Shown: positions 49,766 through 61,875, counted from the first letter of the stretch. The stretch is 64,000 nt of DNA from Hymenobacter jeongseonensis (GCF_015694725.1 NZ_JADQDQ010000003.1:550566-614565); one strand, 5' to 3'. Numbers and translations: made by a program. The notes: a model not told the origin generated them from the letters alone.

Positions 49766-51595
49766 GTGAAAAAGTATTGGGTATGCCTGTTAGGAAGTTT
49801 GGGGCTGCTTGCCGGGGCGGAGGGGTCCTATGCGCAGCACCCAACTTCGGCGACCGCCACGCGCTACTGGGTAACGCTGGGTGATAAACATGGCGTTCGC
49901 TTTGACCCCCGCCAGTACTTTTCGCCAGCGGCGCAAGTCCGCCGGCAGCGGCAGCAACTGCCCGCTTTTGAAGTCAGTGACCTCCCCGTCCGGCCCGATT
50001 ACCTCGCCGGTATCACGGCGGTGGCAGACACGGTAACCTTGGTAAGCCGGTGGTTTAATGCCGTGGCCTGCCGTGCCACTCCCAGCCAGGCGGCTGCCCT
50101 CAAGTACCTGCCCGGAGTGGTGGATGTAATGGCCTGGCCCCAGGCCGCAGGCGGGATAGCCGCCTGCCTGGCCAACAGCTCTCGTGGTGATGAGCCCACT
50201 AATCCGCCGCTCAAGGCGATTTCGGCCAATGATTACCTGCTGGCCCGCCGCCAGACGGCGCACCTTGATGGCCCCGCCCTGCGAGCGGCCGGGCTGGAAG
50301 GCAACGGCGTCCGGATTGCCGTGTTCGACGTCGGATTCCGTGGGCTGCTCGAGCACCCGGCTTTTCAGGAGTTGGTATCAGGCAAGCGCATTATCGCCAC
50401 GCATGACTTCCTTAAAAACCGCGACGACGTGTACCAGAGCGGTAGCCACGGCACAGAAGTAATGGGCTGCCTGGCGGGGCGGCTCCCGGCGGCGACAGGC
50501 GGCGCGCCGGGCCCGGCGCTGGGGCTGGCCCCGGCCGCCGAATACCTTTTGGCGCGTACCGAGCAGCTGGGCCGCGAGCGCTACGCCGAGGAAGAGGCTT
50601 GGCTGGCCGCTGTGGAGTGGGCCGACCGCCTCGGGGCGGACATCATCAATTCATCGCTGGCATACACGGAGCAGCGGTATTTTCCGGAGCAGATGAATGG
50701 GCGCCGCAGTCTAGTTTCCCGTGCGGCAAACATGGCGGCCCGCAAGGGCATCTTGGTGGTGAGCGCCGCCGGCAACGATGGCGACAACGATTGGGTGCGC
50801 ATTGGCACCCCGGCCGACGCCGACTCGGTGCTGGCCGTGGGCGGCCTTGACCCCGAAACCGGGCTGCACGTGGATTTCAGCTCCTATGGCCCCACGGCCG
50901 ACCGGCGGCCCAAACCGAACCTGGCCGCCTTTGGCATTGTGCTCACCACCACGGCCCGGGGCTACGAGCGGTTGGAAGGCACGTCGTTTTCGGCCCCGCT
51001 GGTCGCGGGGTTTGTGGCCTGCATGTGGCAGCAGAAACGGGACGCGACGGCCATGGAGCTATTCAAAGAGCTGGAGAAATCTGGCGAGCTGTTTCCTTAC
51101 TTCGATTATGCCCACGGCTACGGCCGGCCCCGCTACCAGCACACGGGGCTGTCGAATCGGTCGTCCAGCTCGGCGGCAACTGGTCCCACGTTCGATTTCA
51201 TGCCCCACGATAGTCTGGTGGCCGTAGTTATTCGGGCAGATGCCGCCTTGCGCCCGGCCGAGCTGCTGCCCATGATGGTAGAGCAGAGTGGCGTGGCCGT
51301 GCAAGTAGTACCCGTGGTGCCGGCCGACCCCAAAGCCCCGGCCGGGGCGCCGGTGCCATCGGTGGGGCGGGAGTTACCAGTGCCAGTAGGCAATGCTCCC
51401 TCGGCGCCCCTGCCGGAACCCAACTATCCGTCTTACCTCTACTGGAACCTGGCCGACCGGCGCGGGGTGTTGCACCGCTACGAGACCCGAGCCGTGACCC
51501 AGCGGCTGGTGGTGCAGGTACCGCGCCGCTTGCTGCAGAACGGGAACGTGCTGAGCGTCCATTTTAAGGGATATACCGGTACGTATTCGGAATGA
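49766..51595 (+). CDS. S8-family (subtilisin-like) serine peptidase, secreted
   Basis: 609 residues from a GTG start that gives the signal MKKYWVCLLGSLGLLAGAEGSYAQ. The triad is visible as Asp188 (IAVFDVGFRG), His228 (SGSHGTEVMG) and Ser407 (GTSFSAPLVAG), with the oxyanion Asn337 in SAAGNDG. Residues 25-140 are a propeptide-like region. After the catalytic domain, a Pro/Ala/Val-rich linker (about 525-555) leads to a short C-terminal beta domain (YLYWNLADRRGVLHRYETRAV), without a recognised type IX secretion tail. The following gene begins inside its last codons. Substrate unknown. Confidence 0.92.
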   Translation: MKKYWVCLLGSLGLLAGAEGSYAQHPTSATATRYWVTLGDKHGVRFDPRQYFSPAAQVRRQRQQLPAFEVSDLPVRPDYLAGITAVADTVTLVSRWFNAVACRATPSQAAALKYLPGVVDVMAWPQAAGGIAACLANSSRGDEPTNPPLKAISANDYLLARRQTAHLDGPALRAAGLEGNGVRIAVFDVGFRGLLEHPAFQELVSGKRIIATHDFLKNRDDVYQSGSHGTEVMGCLAGRLPAATGGAPGPALGLAPAAEYLLARTEQLGRERYAEEEAWLAAVEWADRLGADIINSSLAYTEQRYFPEQMNGRRSLVSRAANMAARKGILVVSAAGNDGDNDWVRIGTPADADSVLAVGGLDPETGLHVDFSSYGPTADRRPKPNLAAFGIVLTTTARGYERLEGTSFSAPLVAGFVACMWQQKRDATAMELFKELEKSGELFPYFDYAHGYGRPRYQHTGLSNRSSSSAATGPTFDFMPHDSLVAVVIRADAALRPAELLPMMVEQSGVAVQVVPVVPADPKAPAGAPVPSVGRELPVPVGNAPSAPLPEPNYPSYLYWNLADRRGVLHRYETRAVTQRLVVQVPRRLLQNGNVLSVHFKGYTGTYSE

Positions 51596-52347
51596 TAAAA
51601 CTCTCCTATACGGCCCACGGCCGTGCGTTTAGTATGCTTTCGCGGTTGGGACTTTGTCTAGCACTGGCGATGGCCACCTGCCCCCGGCAGGTGCGGGCCC
51701 AGCAAGTTCTGGTGCAGGCCAACGTGGCCGATGACACCATAAAAACGACCTTTGGGGCCAATCGCCGCTACTTTGGGCATTTGTATTTGGGCTATGGGCT
51801 GTTGGCCGGCTCGGCCGGCAAGGGGGCGGCCGTTCGGTATGGGCTGGGCTCGTCAGAAGTTCGGGTGGGCGGGCGGCTAAAGTTCCGCTTGACCCAGGCG
51901 CTGGCCTTTAATCTGGATTTGGGCTATGCTTACGGGCGCTATGAGCTAGCTCAAAATGAGCAAAAAGTGGTACCCAGCCCTGTTTTGCACATCCGCGAAA
52001 CGCTGGGGCAGCACCAGGTTTTTTCCGAAGCTAGCTTGCGCTTTAATGCGGGCCGACGCGGCAATTCAGTGGGCCGTTACCTCGACCTACTGGCTGGGTG
52101 CGGCTGGCTGGCTGCCACCAACCACGTAACCAAAGACGAGCCCGCGCCCGGCATTAGCTCCGTCGAAACGACCGAATCCGGCCTGCCGTACCTGCGGCGC
52201 TGGACCGGCGGGGTAGGCGTCCGGCTGGGCATCGACCGCTATGCCTTGGTAAGCCGCTACCGTTTTTCTACCGCTTTTAGCGATGATTATGCTGCCTGGC
52301 CCGAACTGCCCCGGTGGTTGGTGGGCATTGAGGTTGGCTTGTTTTAA
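51592..52347 (+). CDS. Outer-membrane beta-barrel-like protein of unknown function
   Basis: 251 residues if the overlapping ATG at 51592 is used (ATGATAA junction with the protease); an internal ATG at 51634 would give 237 residues with a cleaner signal (MLSRLGLCLALAMATCPRQVRAQQ). The mature part has alternating aromatic and polar strands: HLYLGYGLLAGSAG, VRVGGRLKFRLTQALAFNLDLGYAYGRYEL, RYLDLLAGCGWLAAT, YALVSRYRFSTAF and a closing PRWLVGIEVGLF ending in Phe, typical of small outer-membrane barrels. Co-translation suggests it is linked to the protease, but I know no such named pair. Confidence 0.78.
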   Translation: MIKLSYTAHGRAFSMLSRLGLCLALAMATCPRQVRAQQVLVQANVADDTIKTTFGANRRYFGHLYLGYGLLAGSAGKGAAVRYGLGSSEVRVGGRLKFRLTQALAFNLDLGYAYGRYELAQNEQKVVPSPVLHIRETLGQHQVFSEASLRFNAGRRGNSVGRYLDLLAGCGWLAATNHVTKDEPAPGISSVETTESGLPYLRRWTGGVGVRLGIDRYALVSRYRFSTAFSDDYAAWPELPRWLVGIEVGLF

Positions 52348-52709
52348 GGGCGCCAGCTAGCCAGCTGTGCCGCGTTTGTGAACCAGCGGGTAAGTAGAGT
52401 AGGGTTGTCTTTAACGCCGTGTCCGTCATACATTGGCGGGCTTAGGGAGCGGCGGCCCACCGCGTGCGGCCTGTCGGCAAGCTGGAGTTCTGCCGTGGCT
52501 GAATGGCTCATTACCAAGAGACACTTTAATGCCAAAGCAGATTGCCTTTTGCGATAGATTGCTAAAAATTCCAACCTATCGTTCAGGCTTTCGCGTAAAA
52601 TCCCTGTTTGGCGTTTCTGCTAATATTACTTATCAGATATTTACGTCCGCATTTTCCCACCTTATCTTCGTGTGGCAACAACTGTTTTTTGTGCTGCGCG
52701 CCATTTTTT
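52348..52709. other. Intergenic, nothing recognised
   Basis: About 360 bases, AT-rich toward the right end, without a convincing frame or RNA feature. Confidence 0.55.
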
Positions 52710-53327
52710 ATGAAAACTTCTTCTCTTAAAATTACTGCTCTTGCATTGGTTGCTGGCGGACTCACTCAGCTCACGTCCTGCGTGAGCACCGAACGCGAAG
52801 TCAGCAGTTCCAGCGTTGACCCACGCACCACGTACACGCCGCCCGTGGCCGGCGACCGCACCCGCGTGAGCGGCAAAACGGTTTTGAACACCGTGAGCCG
52901 GACCCACAACTTTTCCAGCCCCGATACCAAAGACAACTTCATTCTGCAGTTGCGCGGCCCGCGCATCCTCACTGCGCAGGCGCATCTCATCGTCACGAGC
53001 AGCACCGGCGATACCCTGCGCCACGAAGTATTGCCCGCGCGTGCCCTCATCAGCGAGCAAGCCCTGAGCGACCCCCAAGCGTCGACCGTGCGCGAGAAGG
53101 AAATTGCAATTCTGCAAGGCATGAACAATTTCTTTGCCGATGGCCACTTCTCGCAGCCCGCCTTGCCGGCCGATGCCCAGCAGCCCGCCGAGATGGATTC
53201 CAAAACTTGGTCTGCGCTACGCGAAGACACCTCTATCGTCGGCTTTGATTACGTTGGGGCCGGTGGCACCGAACGGCGGATGGCCTACGTTCCTAAGCTG
53301 CGCAAAGCCGTGGTTATTAATCAATGA
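52710..53327 (+). CDS. Lipoprotein of unknown function
   Basis: 205 residues from the ATG at 52710, giving MKTSSLKITALALVAGGLTQLTSCVS, a signal with lipobox LTSC. A longer frame upstream is hydrophobic and Cys-rich but lacks a start context. The mature part has FILQLRGPRILTAQAHLIVTSSTGDTLRHEVLPA and ends with YVPKLRKAVVINQ; I do not recognise a family. A spread of Thr/Ser and charged residues suggests a periplasm-facing lipoprotein. It is followed after 90 bases by a DUF4920 gene. Confidence 0.75.
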   Translation: MKTSSLKITALALVAGGLTQLTSCVSTEREVSSSSVDPRTTYTPPVAGDRTRVSGKTVLNTVSRTHNFSSPDTKDNFILQLRGPRILTAQAHLIVTSSTGDTLRHEVLPARALISEQALSDPQASTVREKEIAILQGMNNFFADGHFSQPALPADAQQPAEMDSKTWSALREDTSIVGFDYVGAGGTERRMAYVPKLRKAVVINQ

Positions 53328-53416
53328 ACCATCGATTTTTGCTTGGATAGCAGCGTTGCGTTAGTAGCAGCTTGTTGATGTGTTTATAAAAGCAGCCTTT
53401 TTCATTCTGTTGAGCC

Positions 53417-54025
53417 ATGAAGTTTATTCTTTCTTTTGCCGCCGTATTAGTCGTCATTCTGCTTTACATCCGCTTCGTACCATCGGCGCCCATCAACCCG
53501 GTGCTGCCCGTGGATGGAGCGCAAAAAGAGGTAAACGGCCACAACGCCGAGGTGCCGCCGGGCGATGAGGAATCCCCGACGACGGAGGAGGAAGCGGAGG
53601 AGGGGGCCAGCACCAGCGTGCCGCCTGCTGCCCCCGGCCAAACCTACGGTGCCGCCATTACGCCCGCGGGCGCCCTGCCGATGAGTGCCATTGCCACCGC
53701 GCTTGGCACCCGCGATTCGGCTCAGGTGAAGCTGGTGGGCAAAGCCACCGCCGTGTGCCAGGCCAAGGGTTGCTGGATGACCCTGCCTACCGCGGACGGC
53801 AAGCAGATGCGCGTTCGGTTCAAGGACTACGCGTTTTTCGTACCCAAAGACCTCACCGGGCGCAGTGTGGTGGTGAGCGGCTGGGCGCACCGCAGCACCG
53901 TCACCAAAGAAGATTTGCAGCATTACGCCAAAGACGCCGGTAAATCCAGCCAGGAAATTGCCGCCATCACCCAAGACGAGCAGCAGCTCACTTTTATGGC
54001 CGATGGTGTTTTGGTGCAGGACTAG
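53417..54025 (+). CDS. DUF4920 domain protein, membrane-anchored
   Basis: 202 residues. A first helix (MKFILSFAAVLVVILLYIRFV) anchors it. Then comes an acidic, low-complexity stretch (about residues 45-70, GDEESPTTEEEAEEGAS), followed by the DUF4920 domain with AQVKLVGKATAVCQAKGCWMTLPTADGKQMRVRFKDYAFFVPKDLTGRSVVVSGWA. The CQxxGCW pair of Cys is conserved in the family and may bind metal or form a disulfide. The family is common in Bacteroidota and of unknown function. A terminator follows about 30 bases after the stop. Confidence 0.9.
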   Translation: MKFILSFAAVLVVILLYIRFVPSAPINPVLPVDGAQKEVNGHNAEVPPGDEESPTTEEEAEEGASTSVPPAAPGQTYGAAITPAGALPMSAIATALGTRDSAQVKLVGKATAVCQAKGCWMTLPTADGKQMRVRFKDYAFFVPKDLTGRSVVVSGWAHRSTVTKEDLQHYAKDAGKSSQEIAAITQDEQQLTFMADGVLVQD

Positions 54026-54054
54026 AGGTTAGGCACTGAAACTGAAAGTAGTAG

Positions 54055-54083
54055 AAAGGCCACCCGCTGAGGTGGCTTTTTTG
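54055..54083 (+). terminator. Intrinsic terminator after the DUF4920 gene
   Basis: GCCACC (54059-54064) and GGTGGC (54071-54076) form a short stem followed by TTTTTTGG. Confidence 0.75.
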
Positions 54084-54115
54084 GTTTTATCGCTCGTTTT
54101 GAAACGCGGGCGTAG

Positions 54116-56269
<2,154 letters not shown>

Positions 56270-56405
56270 GATAACAGGGAGTGTAGACGAGGGTAAGGGC
56301 ATCAGCCACAGAAATATCCTCCTGCAAAACAGGAAAAAAGATAATTCGGCTGAATTATTGTCTAACGACATAAATCCCCGATATTGGACCTCTATTTTCC
56401 CATTC

Positions 56406-57248
56406 ATGCGAATTATTACGTTATCAGTACTGCTGCTCGCCCTGGGAGGGGCATCCCTTTCAGCGGGGGCACAATGCCTGTCGCTTGATGAATTATTGAG
56501 TATTGGCGCGGCACCTGCGGCTTTGGTATCGCCCCAGGTCGTCACCCAGCAATTATCTGCTGATTGGACATATCATGCCCCCAACGCATCTGCGCGGGAA
56601 GCTTCCTGGACCTTTCCAGCGGCCGACGGCGGCACCGTGGCCACCTCCCGGCTCAATGTGCGGGCACAGCGTCCCGGCCAGGACGTGGTGCTCAAAACCA
56701 CCCAGGCCTCGTGCGTGCGGCAACTCCGCAGCGAGCTCAAAAGCCATAAGCTGGAAGCCCAGCCCGTGACGTGTGCCGGCTGCGAGGCCGTTCGTTTTAA
56801 AGGCCCCGATTACGAAGCCACTATTTACAGCCAGATGAAAGGCGACTACCCGTTTGTGGTGGTGGTGCACCAGGGCAATACAGTGATTCAGGAACCGGCC
56901 GCCAAGGGCGGCGGCGGCAAGCCGGGCGCACAGGTAGCCCCACCGCTGCCGGCGGTGGACATTGCCATTGCCACAAAATTGCTGGCCGACCCCCGAACGA
57001 AAATTCTGGACGTGCGCACTCCCGAGGAATTTGCCGCTGGTCATTTACAAGGCGCAAAGAATCTGGACTTTCGCGCCGCCGATTTCAAGCAACAGTTAAG
57101 CCTTCTTGACCCCGCTGGCCGGTATGTGCTTTACTGTGCTTCGGGCAATCGGAGCGGCCGGGCGGCGGTGCTGATGCAGGAGCAGGGCATTGCTTCAGTC
57201 ACTAATGCGGGTGCCTACGGTGCCTTGCAAGCGGCCGGCGCAAACTGA
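56406..57248 (+). CDS. Rhodanese-domain protein, secreted
   Basis: 280 residues from the ATG at 56406, which gives the signal MRIITLSVLLLALGGASLSAGAQ; the frame is open upstream into the ligA tail but that part is not coding-like. The first 170 residues are a domain I do not recognise, with several Cys (CLSLDELL, CVRQLRSEL, CAGCEAVRF). The last 100 residues are a rhodanese domain, KILDVRTPEEFAAGHLQGAKNLDF, with the active Cys244 in LYCASGNRSGRAA (Cys-x4-Arg loop). It could transfer sulfur or reduce thiosulfate-like compounds in the periplasm. It lies about 140 bases after ligA. Confidence 0.87.
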   Translation: MRIITLSVLLLALGGASLSAGAQCLSLDELLSIGAAPAALVSPQVVTQQLSADWTYHAPNASAREASWTFPAADGGTVATSRLNVRAQRPGQDVVLKTTQASCVRQLRSELKSHKLEAQPVTCAGCEAVRFKGPDYEATIYSQMKGDYPFVVVVHQGNTVIQEPAAKGGGGKPGAQVAPPLPAVDIAIATKLLADPRTKILDVRTPEEFAAGHLQGAKNLDFRAADFKQQLSLLDPAGRYVLYCASGNRSGRAAVLMQEQGIASVTNAGAYGALQAAGAN

Positions 57249-57272
57249 ATAAACAGGCGGCCTGAGGTGCCT

Positions 57273-57310
57273 TGCCGGCCGGGGCTAACCGGGCCGGCCC
57301 TTTTGGTTTT
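57273..57310 (+). terminator. Probable terminator after the rhodanese gene
   Basis: GCCGGCC and GGCCGGC around a GGGGCTAACC loop, followed by CCTTTTGGTTTT. Confidence 0.6.
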
Positions 57311-57379
57311 GAAGGAGTCCAGTAAGCTGCCGCTGCACAGGCTGAGGTAACCTGGGCCGCATTACGGCGTATTTCTAGG

Positions 57380-57410
57380 AAGACCCGGCAGGTGGCTGCC
57401 GGGTCTTTTT
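57380..57410 (+). terminator. Second terminator-like hairpin
   Basis: AGACCCGGCA pairs with TGCCGGGTCT and is followed by TTTTT. It lies just before the GH15 gene and insulates it from upstream transcription. Confidence 0.75.
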
Positions 57411-57467
57411 GCTAAGTGCCCACCGGTGAACATGCCGGCTGGGCCGCTTCATCTTACGCCAATCTGT

Positions 57468-59285
57468 ATGACCTATGAACCCTTGACGCCGGTTGCCCGG
57501 CCGGCGAAACACCTCTATGAAATGGGGCTAATCGGCAACTGCGCCTTTCTGGCCCTCATCAATAAGGATACGTCGGTGGCCTGGCTGTGCTGGCCGCGCT
57601 TTGACAGCAGCTTCGTGTTTGGCAGTTTGCTCGATGCCCGCAAAGGGGGCGAGTGCAGTATCCGGCCCGCGCGGGGCGGCAGCTTCAACTCGGAGCAGTA
57701 TTACGTGGAAAACACGAACGTGCTGCGCACAGAAATCACAACGGCCGATGGGCGCTACCGCGTCACGGACTTTGCCCCGCGCTTTTCTCAATACGAGCGG
57801 TACTACAAGCCCCTCATGTTTATTCGCAAGCTGGAGCCGCTGGATGGCGCGCCCCGCATACGTGTAGTCTGCGACCCGGTGGGCGAGTACGGGAGCAAGA
57901 CCCTGAGCCGGCGGCGCAGCTCCAACCACATTGCTTACCTCGGACTGGAAGAGGAAATCCGACTCACTACCAATATTCCGCTCACATATATTCTCGATGA
58001 GGAGGATTTTGCGCTGAACGAGCCCAAATACCTGGTGCTGACCTACGGTGCCCCCCTGGAGGCCCCGCTGGAGAGTACCGCCGAGCGGTTTTTGAGTAGC
58101 ACGGTCGACTACTGGCGCAAGTGGGTGAAAAGCATGAGCATCAGTACTTTTCATCAGGAGCAAGTCATTCGTTCGGCGTTGGCGCTCAAAGTCCACCAGT
58201 ACGAAGACACCGGCGCTATTATCGCGGCCAGTACCACCAGCTTGCCCGAAGCCCCCGGCAGCACCCGCAATTGGGACTACCGCTATTGCTGGATGCGCGA
58301 CACGTATTACATCCTCACGGCCTTCAACAACATCGGTCACTTCGAGGAGATGGAGCGGTATTTCCATTACATCGCCAATATTTCGACCAAGGTGCAGGGC
58401 AAGTACCAGCCGCTTTACGGCATCAGCGGGGCATCGGAACTGGTGGAGCAGGAACTGGATTTGGAGGGGTACCTAGGCAATCAGCCGGTGCGCATTGGCA
58501 ATGATGCCTATACCCATGTGCAGAACGATGTGTACGGCCAGGTGCTGGTGGCCTTGCTGCCCTTGTATGTCGACCAGCGCTTTGTAAACCCCGAGCGCAC
58601 CAACCCCGAAGCCCTTATGTACGAGGCGCTGGGTTTGATTCGGGCCACCATGGACATGCCCGATGCGGGCCTGTGGGAGTTTCGCAACCTGGCGCAGTAC
58701 CACTGCTACACCTACCTGTTTCACTGGGCCGGCAGCCATGCGGCCCGCAAAGTGGCCCGAGCCCTGGGCAATAAGGCCATGGAATCGCTGGCTACCGAGC
58801 TAAACGAAGAGGCCGCCCGCCGCATCGAACAGTGCTACAGCCCGGAGCTGGGGGCCTACACCAATGCCATTGGCTCGCCACACCTCGACGCCAGCACCTT
58901 GCAGCTCATCCTCATGGGCTACTTGGACCCCAATTCCGAACGGGCGCGCCACCACCTCGAAGCGTTGGAAAAGGAGTTGAAAACGGCCGAAGGCTTGTTT
59001 TACCGCTACCGGCACGCCGATGATTTCGGCACGCCGGAAACCACCTTCCTCATTTGCTCATTCTGGTACGTGGAAGCCCTGGCCGTAGTGGGCCGCACCG
59101 ATGACGCTATTCGGGAATTCGAGAAGCTCATCGGCTACACCAACCACCTGGGCCTACTCAGTGAGGATGTGGACGCAAAAACGGGTTCGCAATGGGGCAA
59201 TTTCCCGCAGGCATACAGCCACGTGGGCCTCATGAACGCAGCCTATCGCATTGCCAAGAAGCTGGACCGGCCGGGCTTCGTGTAA
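57468..59285 (+). CDS. Glycoside hydrolase family 15 enzyme (glucoamylase/trehalase-like)
   Basis: 605 residues from the ATG at 57468; a GTG at 57426 and an ATG at 57432 would add residues before the conserved MGLIGNCAFLALINKDTSVAWLCWPRFDSSFVFGSLL start. No signal peptide is seen, so it is cytoplasmic. The (alpha/alpha)6 barrel carries EAPGSTRNWDYRYCWMRDTYYIL, GNDAYTHVQNDVYGQVLVALLPLYV and GLWEFRNLAQYHC, where Glu is the catalytic acid; ICSFWYVEALA near the end supplies the base. Members of this group hydrolyse trehalose or maltose-like sugars. It is convergent with the TPS-TPP gene, suggesting a role in trehalose breakdown. Confidence 0.92.
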   Translation: MTYEPLTPVARPAKHLYEMGLIGNCAFLALINKDTSVAWLCWPRFDSSFVFGSLLDARKGGECSIRPARGGSFNSEQYYVENTNVLRTEITTADGRYRVTDFAPRFSQYERYYKPLMFIRKLEPLDGAPRIRVVCDPVGEYGSKTLSRRRSSNHIAYLGLEEEIRLTTNIPLTYILDEEDFALNEPKYLVLTYGAPLEAPLESTAERFLSSTVDYWRKWVKSMSISTFHQEQVIRSALALKVHQYEDTGAIIAASTTSLPEAPGSTRNWDYRYCWMRDTYYILTAFNNIGHFEEMERYFHYIANISTKVQGKYQPLYGISGASELVEQELDLEGYLGNQPVRIGNDAYTHVQNDVYGQVLVALLPLYVDQRFVNPERTNPEALMYEALGLIRATMDMPDAGLWEFRNLAQYHCYTYLFHWAGSHAARKVARALGNKAMESLATELNEEAARRIEQCYSPELGAYTNAIGSPHLDASTLQLILMGYLDPNSERARHHLEALEKELKTAEGLFYRYRHADDFGTPETTFLICSFWYVEALAVVGRTDDAIREFEKLIGYTNHLGLLSEDVDAKTGSQWGNFPQAYSHVGLMNAAYRIAKKLDRPGFV

Positions 59286-59305
59286 GCTGTTTTCCTACTT
59301 CAACA

Positions 59306-59348
59306 CAAAAAGGCCCTCGGCGCAATGCGCGCCGAAGGCCTTTTTTAT
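59306..59348. terminator. Bidirectional terminator between GH15 and TPS-TPP
   Basis: AAAAAGGCC-CTCGGCGC pairs with GCGCCGA-AGGCCTTTTT (each arm with a single unpaired base) around AATGC; A/T runs on both sides serve both convergent genes. Confidence 0.85.
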
Positions 59349-59367
59349 TTTGCAACGTCTACCAAAT

Positions 59368-61551
59368 TTATAGCAGCTGGCGCAGCAGGTTCCGCACCTC
59401 CGTGGTGCCGAGCACGTGGAAACGTGCCAGCGACCGGGGGGCGCTGCCCACTTTCACGGTGTAGGCTTCGGGGGGCAGGGCGCGAAAGGTGTCCTCGTCG
59501 GTTCGGTCATCGCCGAGGGCTAGGATAAAGTCGGGGTGATGCGTGCTGACCCACCGCGCTGCCGCCGTGCCTTTGTTGATGCCCGCATTCTTGATTTCAA
59601 CCACCTTATTGCCTTCCAATACCTGTAAATCAGTGTTCGAAGCCATGAAGGTGAGGTGGCTCATGAGCTCGCGGGCACGGCCCGCGGCCAGTTCGGCATC
59701 GGCGCGGCGGTAGTGCCACACCAGCGAGTAGTCTTTTTCTTCGATAAAGGAGCCCGCCGTGCGGCTCACGTACAGCTCCAGCACGGGGCGGATATCCCGC
59801 TTCCAGTCCGCCCGCAGTTCTTGGAACAGGGTCCATTCCTTGCCCGCCAGCCGCAGCCACACGCCGTGCTCGGCAATGAAGTCGAGCGGCAAATGGCCCA
59901 ACCAGTTTTCCAGCGTCGCCCGGTCGCGCCCGCTGATGATGACCACTTGGTTATGTGGATTGTCGGTGAGGGCCCGGAGCAAGAGGCGCAGCTCCTGGTC
60001 GGGCTGGGCCCGCTGGGGGTTGGGATGAAAGGGCGCCAGCGTGCCATCGTAATCCAGCAGAAGGAGCCGGCGCTGGGCCGTGCGGTATTCGGTCACCAAC
60101 TTCTGCGTTCCCTCGGGCGTGAGCATGGTGGTGGCCAGCGTGAGCTGTTGCCCCTTGGCGTAGGCCAGGCGGTCCATAAACAACTTGGTCCAGGCAAAAA
60201 TATCGTACTGTCGCACCAGGGTTTGCATGTTGGCCATGCGGGTGATTTGCTCGTCTTCGGGCATTACCAGGGCTTCGTGCAAGGCCTCGGCCAGCTGCCC
60301 GGTATCGGTGGGGTTGATGATGAGGGCGTCGGACAGTTCGCGGGCGGCCCCGGCCCGCTCGCTCAGGATGAGCACGCCGCGCTGGTCGGTCTTGCTGGCC
60401 ACAAATTCCTTGGCCACGAGGTTCATGCCGTCGCGCATGGGCGTCACCATGGCTACTTCGGCCAGGCGGTAGAGGGCGGCCAGTTCCTCCAGTGGGAACG
60501 AGCGGTAGAAGTAATGCACGGGGTTCCAGCTGATGGTGCGGTACTGCGCATTGATGCGGCCCACCAGCTCGTCAATCTCCTCTTTGAGGGACGCGTATTG
60601 GGCTACTTGGTCGCGCGAGGGCACCACCACCATCAGCAGGCTCACTTGGCCGCGCCACTCGGGGTAGCGCTGCAGCAGCAGCTCGAACGCCCGCAGCCGC
60701 TGGGCAATGCCTTTGGTATAATCGAGCCGGTCAATGGAGAGAATAACCCGCACATCGCGCAGTGCCTCGCGGTATTCCTGCACGTGGGCTAGGGCCTGCT
60801 CCGAAACCGCCGCGTCGGCGTAGCGGCCGTAGTCGATGCCCATGGGGAAGGCGTCGACCAACACGGTTCGCGTGGGGGTTTCTACCTGACCGTTTTGGCT
60901 GGGCAGGCCCAGCAGTTGCGATACCGCGCTGAGGAAGTGCCGCATGTAGCCAAACGTGTGAAAGCCGATGAGGTCTGCTCCGAGCATGCCGCGCAGCAGC
61001 TCATCGCGCCAGGGCAACACCCGAATCAGCTCGTACGACGGAAAGGGAATGTGCAGAAAGAAGCCAATCGTAGCATTCGGCCGGGCTTGGCGCAGCATCT
61101 CGGGCAGCAGCAGCAACTGGTAGTCGTGCACCCAAATGGTGTCGTCGGGGCCTGTTCGGGCCAGTACGGCTTGGCAAAACTTCTCGTTCACTGCCTTATA
61201 CGCTTGCCAGAGCGCATCATCATACAAGGCAAGTTGGGCAAAGTAATGGAAGGTAGGCCAGAGCGTTCCGTTGCTAAAGCCCTCGTAATAGTCGCGAATT
61301 TCCGCCTCGGTGAGAAACACCGGGGCCATGCTGTCCTCGGCCAATTGTTCCCGCACATATTCTTCCTCCGATTCATCCTGCACGTACAGCCCGGGCCAGC
61401 CGACCCACACATTGCCATCGGCCCGGTAAATAGAACCCAAACCCGTGGCCAGGCCGCCCTCGCTGGGCTGAAAAGTAAGGTTTTCCTCGGTGCGTTGAAT
61501 TTTTATAGGTAGGCGGTTAGAAACGATTACAGTTCTGGGCATAGCACACAA
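59368..61551 (-). CDS. Bifunctional trehalose-6-phosphate synthase / phosphatase
   Basis: 727 residues; MPRTV at 61542 may be the actual start, three codons in. Residues 5-480 are the GT20 synthase ([68 protein letters not shown]), which makes trehalose-6-phosphate from UDP-glucose and glucose-6-phosphate. From about residue 497 is the HAD-type phosphatase: [13 protein letters not shown] (nucleophile Asp) and [12 protein letters not shown]. Cytoplasmic. Fusion of both activities is common in Bacteroidota. With the GH15 enzyme next to it, synthesis and degradation of trehalose, an osmolyte, appear paired. Confidence 0.96.
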   Translation of the reverse strand: MCAMPRTVIVSNRLPIKIQRTEENLTFQPSEGGLATGLGSIYRADGNVWVGWPGLYVQDESEEEYVREQLAEDSMAPVFLTEAEIRDYYEGFSNGTLWPTFHYFAQLALYDDALWQAYKAVNEKFCQAVLARTGPDDTIWVHDYQLLLLPEMLRQARPNATIGFFLHIPFPSYELIRVLPWRDELLRGMLGADLIGFHTFGYMRHFLSAVSQLLGLPSQNGQVETPTRTVLVDAFPMGIDYGRYADAAVSEQALAHVQEYREALRDVRVILSIDRLDYTKGIAQRLRAFELLLQRYPEWRGQVSLLMVVVPSRDQVAQYASLKEEIDELVGRINAQYRTISWNPVHYFYRSFPLEELAALYRLAEVAMVTPMRDGMNLVAKEFVASKTDQRGVLILSERAGAARELSDALIINPTDTGQLAEALHEALVMPEDEQITRMANMQTLVRQYDIFAWTKLFMDRLAYAKGQQLTLATTMLTPEGTQKLVTEYRTAQRRLLLLDYDGTLAPFHPNPQRAQPDQELRLLLRALTDNPHNQVVIISGRDRATLENWLGHLPLDFIAEHGVWLRLAGKEWTLFQELRADWKRDIRPVLELYVSRTAGSFIEEKDYSLVWHYRRADAELAAGRARELMSHLTFMASNTDLQVLEGNKVVEIKNAGINKGTAAARWVSTHHPDFILALGDDRTDEDTFRALPPEAYTVKVGSAPRSLARFHVLGTTEVRNLLRQLL

Positions 61552-61875
61552 ATAAGTTGGTTAACCCGTGGGTTTACGGCAGAAAAAGCCATTTAGCCGG
61601 CTTTTTCTGATAATGAGGGCGGCCAGGTTGGGAATTAAGGCAGGGCAAACAAAGAGTTCTGGTGCTCCGAGTCGGCGTTATTTAAGCGCTGAATCGCCCG
61701 CTTTAAATTAATTTCCTCACCCGGTTGCAAACACGAAAAAGCCCCGGCCTTGCAAGCCGGGGCTACTCTTAAAAACAGTAATGACACGGATGGCAGGGAT
61801 TATCAAACCGCTACCCTTAAAGGCACTTGCTAACCCGAACTCTTCCCATTGAAGGCGGTATGTACCGCGCCCAAT
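61552..61875. other. Intergenic with one terminator
   Basis: About 320 bases holding the promoter of the TPS-TPP gene and a terminator for the deacetylase gene; no gene is seen. Confidence 0.6.
61732..61765 (-). terminator. Terminator of the deacetylase gene
   Basis: On the minus strand AGCCCCGGC and GCCGGGGCT form a stem around a TTGCAAG-type loop, followed by TTTTTCG. Confidence 0.8.

Noticed and set aside
52608..52709. Upstream extension of the lipoprotein gene
   Set aside because: The Cys-rich hydrophobic extension lacks a plausible start and would destroy the clear lipoprotein signal that begins at 52710.
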